A stretch of DNA of 64,000 nucleotides from Cornus controversa. Its lineage: Eukaryota; Streptophyta; Magnoliopsida; Cornales; Cornaceae. Position 1 is the stretch's first letter. Each line of letters opens with the position of its first letter. Shown piece by piece: positions 60,101 through 64,000 of the stretch. Location of the stretch: the NCBI GenBank assembly GCA_026545225.1, contig CM048853.1, positions 14,572,755 to 14,636,754 of the forward strand. Direction: 5' to 3'. The position numbers and the translations under genes are program-made. The notes under the pieces were generated by a model. That model did no database searches. It saw only the letters and a list, made by a program, of their open reading frames with translations, and was not told the origin of the DNA.

Positions 60101-61329
60101 CACTGCCACCACCTTGGACCACCATCCAACCGTGAGCCACCAACTGAACTCACCAAGTGAACCAACAAAGCCTATATACACGGCCAAACTATGGAGTACC
60201 AAAGATCCACAAGCCTCTCAGCAACTATCCATGACTGCCAAGCCATGCGTGAACCGAACTCAGAGTCACCATTGCAACCTCATGGATACAACACCCAACC
60301 AGCCGAAGCCATCCATGGCTGTCACTGCATGTTTCACCCATTTCGGCCGACCAGAAACCAAATCGACCACCAAGAAAATCCACCATGATCGGACCCAAAA
60401 CTCAGTCAACCCTCAACTGAAATCAAACACCTCAATCAAACCCAAGACCACTCAGCCGTGATCACCACACCGGAGCCACCTGAAAACCCAGCCAGACGCT
60501 CCGCAATTTCCTCGTTAGAACCATCTGGAACTGACCCAAATTGAAGACCCATCGTCGGAACCAAACAGGGCCATTTCGACCCCGCACCACTACCGCTATT
60601 CACCGCCGGAGCTCGCCGAGACAGATCCAGCACGGCCCGAGCACCAACCGAAGCCAAACGGACCCCCGTCGCTGCCATCCACCCGCAAGCCACGGACGAG
60701 CTGAGCGATGCCGCCCGAGCCGAAGCCCCACCGCGAGCAACCCAGCCGCCGCTGTCGCCAGGCCGAAGCTGGTCGGCCGCCACGGCCACCGTCGGCGCCG
60801 GATCACCCCTCTCGGCTTCTCTCCCGATCCCTCTTCTTGGTTTCGGTTTCTCTCTCCCCGATTCTCTTTTTCCTTCTTTTCTTTTCCTTTTCTTTTTTTC
60901 TTTTCTTTTCTTTTCTCTTTTCTTTCTTCTCTTCGGCTGACCACACACTTGGTCTTCCTTCTCTTCTAATATACACCACACATAATATATCCACATAAAA
61001 TAATACATATGTATATATATCATCCATATATGTATCTAACTCCACATGTGTATTTTTCTAAATACACTTACACACTTAATACAATATGCTCCCACATACA
61101 TTCACATGTATTTATAATTTAATATAAATACACTTACCACAACTATATATACATATATATATATATATCTATATATATATATACATATAACTACGTCCTC
61201 CATCAATATATATATAATTCCATATGAATATATATATATATAACGTCTTTCCGAATTTTATTTGTTCGAAAAAAATCAATCCGGTCCAAAAATCATCCGG
61301 AACCGGTCAAAATTATTCCGGTCCTTACA
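57182..61329 (-). mobile_element. LARD LTR 2 (shared middle LTR)
   Basis: 4148 bp, collinear with LTR 1 at +6581. It serves as the 5' LTR of unit 1 and the 3' LTR of unit 2 in minus-strand sense. It keeps G, C and G at 59789, 59799 and 60935, where LTR 1 has A, T and A. Confidence 0.9.
58206..58609 (-). repeat. Hairpin array in LARD LTR 2
   Basis: Copy of the 51625-52028 block at +6581; I see no difference. Confidence 0.85.
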
Positions 61330-61342
61330 ACCTCCCCTCCTT
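61330..61342 (-). other. Polypurine tract of LARD unit 2
   Basis: AAGGAGGGGAGGT on the minus strand beside the LTR 2 start at 61329. Confidence 0.85.
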
Positions 61343-63747
61343 CAAGGAATTTCGTCCTCGAAATTATCATAGTCATGGTCTTTCCAAAACCAATCCATAC
61401 CGGATGTCATTCTCTCCAATGATCGTCACCATCTCTCTCCACATACCCTAGGCGCTACACTTGCAACACCTAACTCATAACTCTCAAGTCTTGCACGACA
61501 GTGCATCTCGACTGCCGTAAGGCAATATAACCCTTTCCGTGACATGGCTGAGTGACTCCTAAGCTCATGTACTGTTCAGTCACGAAATCCTCTGAAGCAC
61601 TTGCTTCCTAGAGTCCACAGTCTCTACCTCAAGGCCTACCCAGTCCATCTCCATCTCTAGTCTAAGGCAACACCTTCGACTAATCATTCCCATCACTCAC
61701 AGTGATACTTCCCCTATAATCTGGGATCATCAATACTCAAAGTCACTCTTTTATTATCACTCATGACTTTCAATCTCGAGCATATCGTTCCCGGGCTTAG
61801 TCCAATATCCTGGGCCTCATCGCAACACAAACCACATCAATCCAGTGCACATCACAAGCGCACTCACCAGCAAGGCACATGACAGTGTACTCGCCGATAA
61901 AAACAACACAAAGAGTGTACTTGCCGCAGCAAGCCACATGATCCTGCCCAGTCTCGTAGACTACAACCCACCGGAATCCAATGCCAAGTCCAGGATCTTA
62001 CATCCCACTGATTTCACAATCTCATTATTCAAGAGGAGAAACATTTACCCTTTTTCATCCTTCACACCAAGGAGCCAGTTGACAATTAGAGAGAATTCCT
62101 TTCATATTAGCACTTCACTTTAGACAACCCTTATCAATGAAAGTTTGAGGTCACCTACAGTAGCCAAACAGCAGCCATACAGTGGCCGCAGCCCACTGCG
62201 TCTACACGTCCACTGCGTCCACCTCTCCCCTTCACGGTAAGAAATTATCCTCACTTCAGATACCATATGTCAGGATCCTCATCCACTATCAACCCATCCT
62301 TCTCTTAATAACATATCCACACTATGATCCAACTGCCTCTGTCGTGCGCATATCACAGTACACCACTGAGGTCAAGGCACATAAGGAGTGCACTTGTCAA
62401 AACAAATCATCCAGTCCTGTCCATTGTTGTGGACTACATTCCATTCCTTTCCAGCATCTCCTTTGAGATTCCAAGATCCTGACTGCTTCGTCTAGGACCC
62501 TACAATTCCAGACTTACTTTCAAAGCCTATCACTACGTGCCTATTTCAACATCATAGTCCACTCGGGTTCAAACCTCTACCTAGGTTTACCAATTCTCAA
62601 AACCAGAACTCTCTAGGTGACTACATGTCACTACTAGCCATGCAACGCAAAATGAAACACTAAAGTGCAATGCTCAATTACATGAATCACATATACCACA
62701 TAGCATATAACACACAACATGATAACCAAATAATCACATACCATGCATGATATGACATATGATGCATAAATCAAACCCCTAGCCCTCGGGCTAATACTAG
62801 GAAAATACCCTTGACCATACACGGTCCTAGTACCTCCTCTGCCTGAGCAAGCGTGTAAAACACGGCCCAGTCCCCCTAGTATACACACATACTAGAACAC
62901 AAAATCTAGAGTGGTTCAAACCAACCTACCCTCATCCTCTGTACTCATTGGTAAACACCTACCAATCTACCCACTTCTATAGTCTAAGGCAGCAACCTTG
63001 ACTATCAATACCAATCACTTTCAGTGACATATCCCTACTATTGGGAATCCTTTATCTATCGTCATCCAGACGAAACAACTCAACATCCACAAGAGCCAGC
63101 GTATTGTAAGAGGAACGCTAATCCAAGAAAAATGTCTGATCAGGCCATTTTTCCCAGTTAGCCCAACTCCAGCAACATGCCTTCCTTGTATCCCATCTCA
63201 ATCCCAATTGCCAACCCCGGCAACACTCATCAATCCCATAAGTCCCTAAGTATCTCTAAGGACTTGAACACTCGCAAACTTCCTTGCGGTACCTCTTCAT
63301 TGCTCACTACTGAGACTTGATCACTAAATCAAAGGTCTAAACTCAACCAATTCTGGGAGTTTTACCAAATAAATCCAATTTCATACCAACACTTTAATCT
63401 TTCATTTGGGTTGCTCAACCGAGCAATTCATACCACTACCGTCCATAGGTACTCAAACCTATCATCTAGACAACTATCAACCATTGCCTATCTCCAAACC
63501 AACATGTGATTTGACCATCCGTCCTCAGGTATTCGAACCTACGACTTTGATACCCTAGGTTTTTCAAACCTAATGCTTTAACAGCAATCCAAAGTTCCTC
63601 AAATCCTCAACTCTATCCTATCGCCCCTAGGTATTCCAACCTAGTCCTCTGACAGATACCATTCTGACATCAAGTACAAAATCCAACATTCCCAACCATA
63701 CACATGGTATGTCCATTCCCCGTCGTCCCTAGGTATTCCAACCTAGA

Positions 63748-63759
63748 GCTCTGATACCA
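63748..63759 (-). other. Primer-binding site of LARD unit 2 (tRNA-iMet)
   Basis: TGGTATCAGAGC on the minus strand, three bases from the LTR at 63763. Confidence 0.9.
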
Positions 63760-63762
63760 TCC

Positions 63763-64000
63763 TGTCACGCCCCGATTCCCGAGGCCCGGAAACCGAGGTG
63801 TGAACCCCGTGAGATCACCCTCACGACATAACCTCCACCTGATCATACAATTCAATTCCCTATTATTTTTACGAAAATCGGGCATTACCCATTCTAAATA
63901 ATCAGCTCCTGGCATATTACACCTGCTTTACAATTCATATGGACACTTCTGGGCACGTGTCCCCCCAGCATTTATATCTAACAAAGAATATGGACACTTC
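63763..64000 (-). mobile_element. LARD LTR 3, partial (window end)
   Basis: The first 238 bp match 57182-57419 and 50601-50838. The rest lies outside the window. Confidence 0.9.

Larger units (their letters stand above)
61330..63762 (-). mobile_element. LARD internal region 2, non-coding
   Basis: Copy of 54749-57181 at +6581. The one difference I found is G at 63319 versus A at 56738. The polypurine tract is at 61330-61342 and the TAGGT/ACCTA stem-loop series at 63445-63746. Confidence 0.88.
50601..64000 (-). mobile_element. Tandem LARD-type retrotransposon: LTR-internal-LTR-internal-LTR
   Basis: The LTR terminus TGTCACGCCCCG recurs at 50601, 57182 and 63763, exactly 6581 bp apart. Each unit is a 4148 bp LTR and a 2433 bp internal region. 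Read on the minus strand each internal region starts with a tRNA-iMet primer site and ends with a polypurine tract, so both units have correct replication signals, but neither has gag or pol. By eye I found only four differences between units. The array runs out of the window inside the third LTR. Confidence 0.9.

Overview
The window is plant nuclear DNA of repeat-rich, heterochromatin-like character. I base this on plant-specific element families: Athila, Tat and LARD/Tekay-type Ty3-gypsy elements, a SIRE/Maximus-type Ty1-copia element, DUF4283-type LINEs, a CACTA transposon with plant subterminal repeats, and a plant NCS1 nucleobase-transporter fragment. Nothing bacterial, viral or organellar is visible. 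I see no intact host protein-coding gene, no rRNA gene and no CRISPR array. The species cannot be named from the sequence; a dicot is likely.

Layout from left to right. 1-2417: 3' part of a dead LINE (+). 2850-2993: tRNA-derived SINE with target-site duplications. 3256-7388: solo LTR (copy A, +) of a family with about 4.1 kb LTRs, flanked by TTCTT. About 7954-16620: degraded Tat-lineage Ty3-gypsy element (-) with an extra antisense ORF and a large repeat array between pol and the presumed 3' LTR. 17454-21515: second solo LTR (copy B, -) of the same 4.1 kb family, flanked by ATATA. 21640-23335 and 26640-28690: two further LINE remnants (-), with a MITE-like element at about 24105-24611. 29169-30500: truncated LTR-like sequence. 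30520-39653: Athila element (-) with gag, protease, RT, RNase H, integrase, env-like region, tRNA-Asp-type primer site and 5' LTR. 39655-47018: SIRE-like copia element (+), interrupted in its protease by a solo Athila-like LTR (41919-43426). 47019 to at least 50600: left end of a CACTA transposon that contains a broken PLUTO-like NCS1 transporter fragment. 50601-64000: head-to-tail array of the 4.1 kb LTR family in the order LTR-internal-LTR-internal-LTR, with an exact period of 6581 bp, running off the window.

The most interesting object is this last family. Its LTRs are 4148 bp. Its internal region is only 2433 bp, has no gag or pol, but keeps a tRNA-iMet primer site and a polypurine tract next to a few relic codons typical of the chromovirus (Tekay) pol end. 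It therefore looks like a non-autonomous LARD-type retrotransposon. Every complete LTR copy carries a roughly 400 bp block of about twelve consecutive short perfect hairpins, many presenting a CGGAG-type motif, and a second hairpin series sits just downstream of the primer site. The window shows both kinds of product expected from LTR-LTR recombination: solo LTRs with intact target-site duplications, and a tandem composite.

These elements do not work together as pathways. The protein-coding segments are relics of retrotransposon replication (gag capsid, protease, reverse transcriptase, RNase H, integrase), nearly all broken by stops and frameshifts. The non-coding LARD array is the youngest-looking part: by eye I found only four differences between its two 6.6 kb units.
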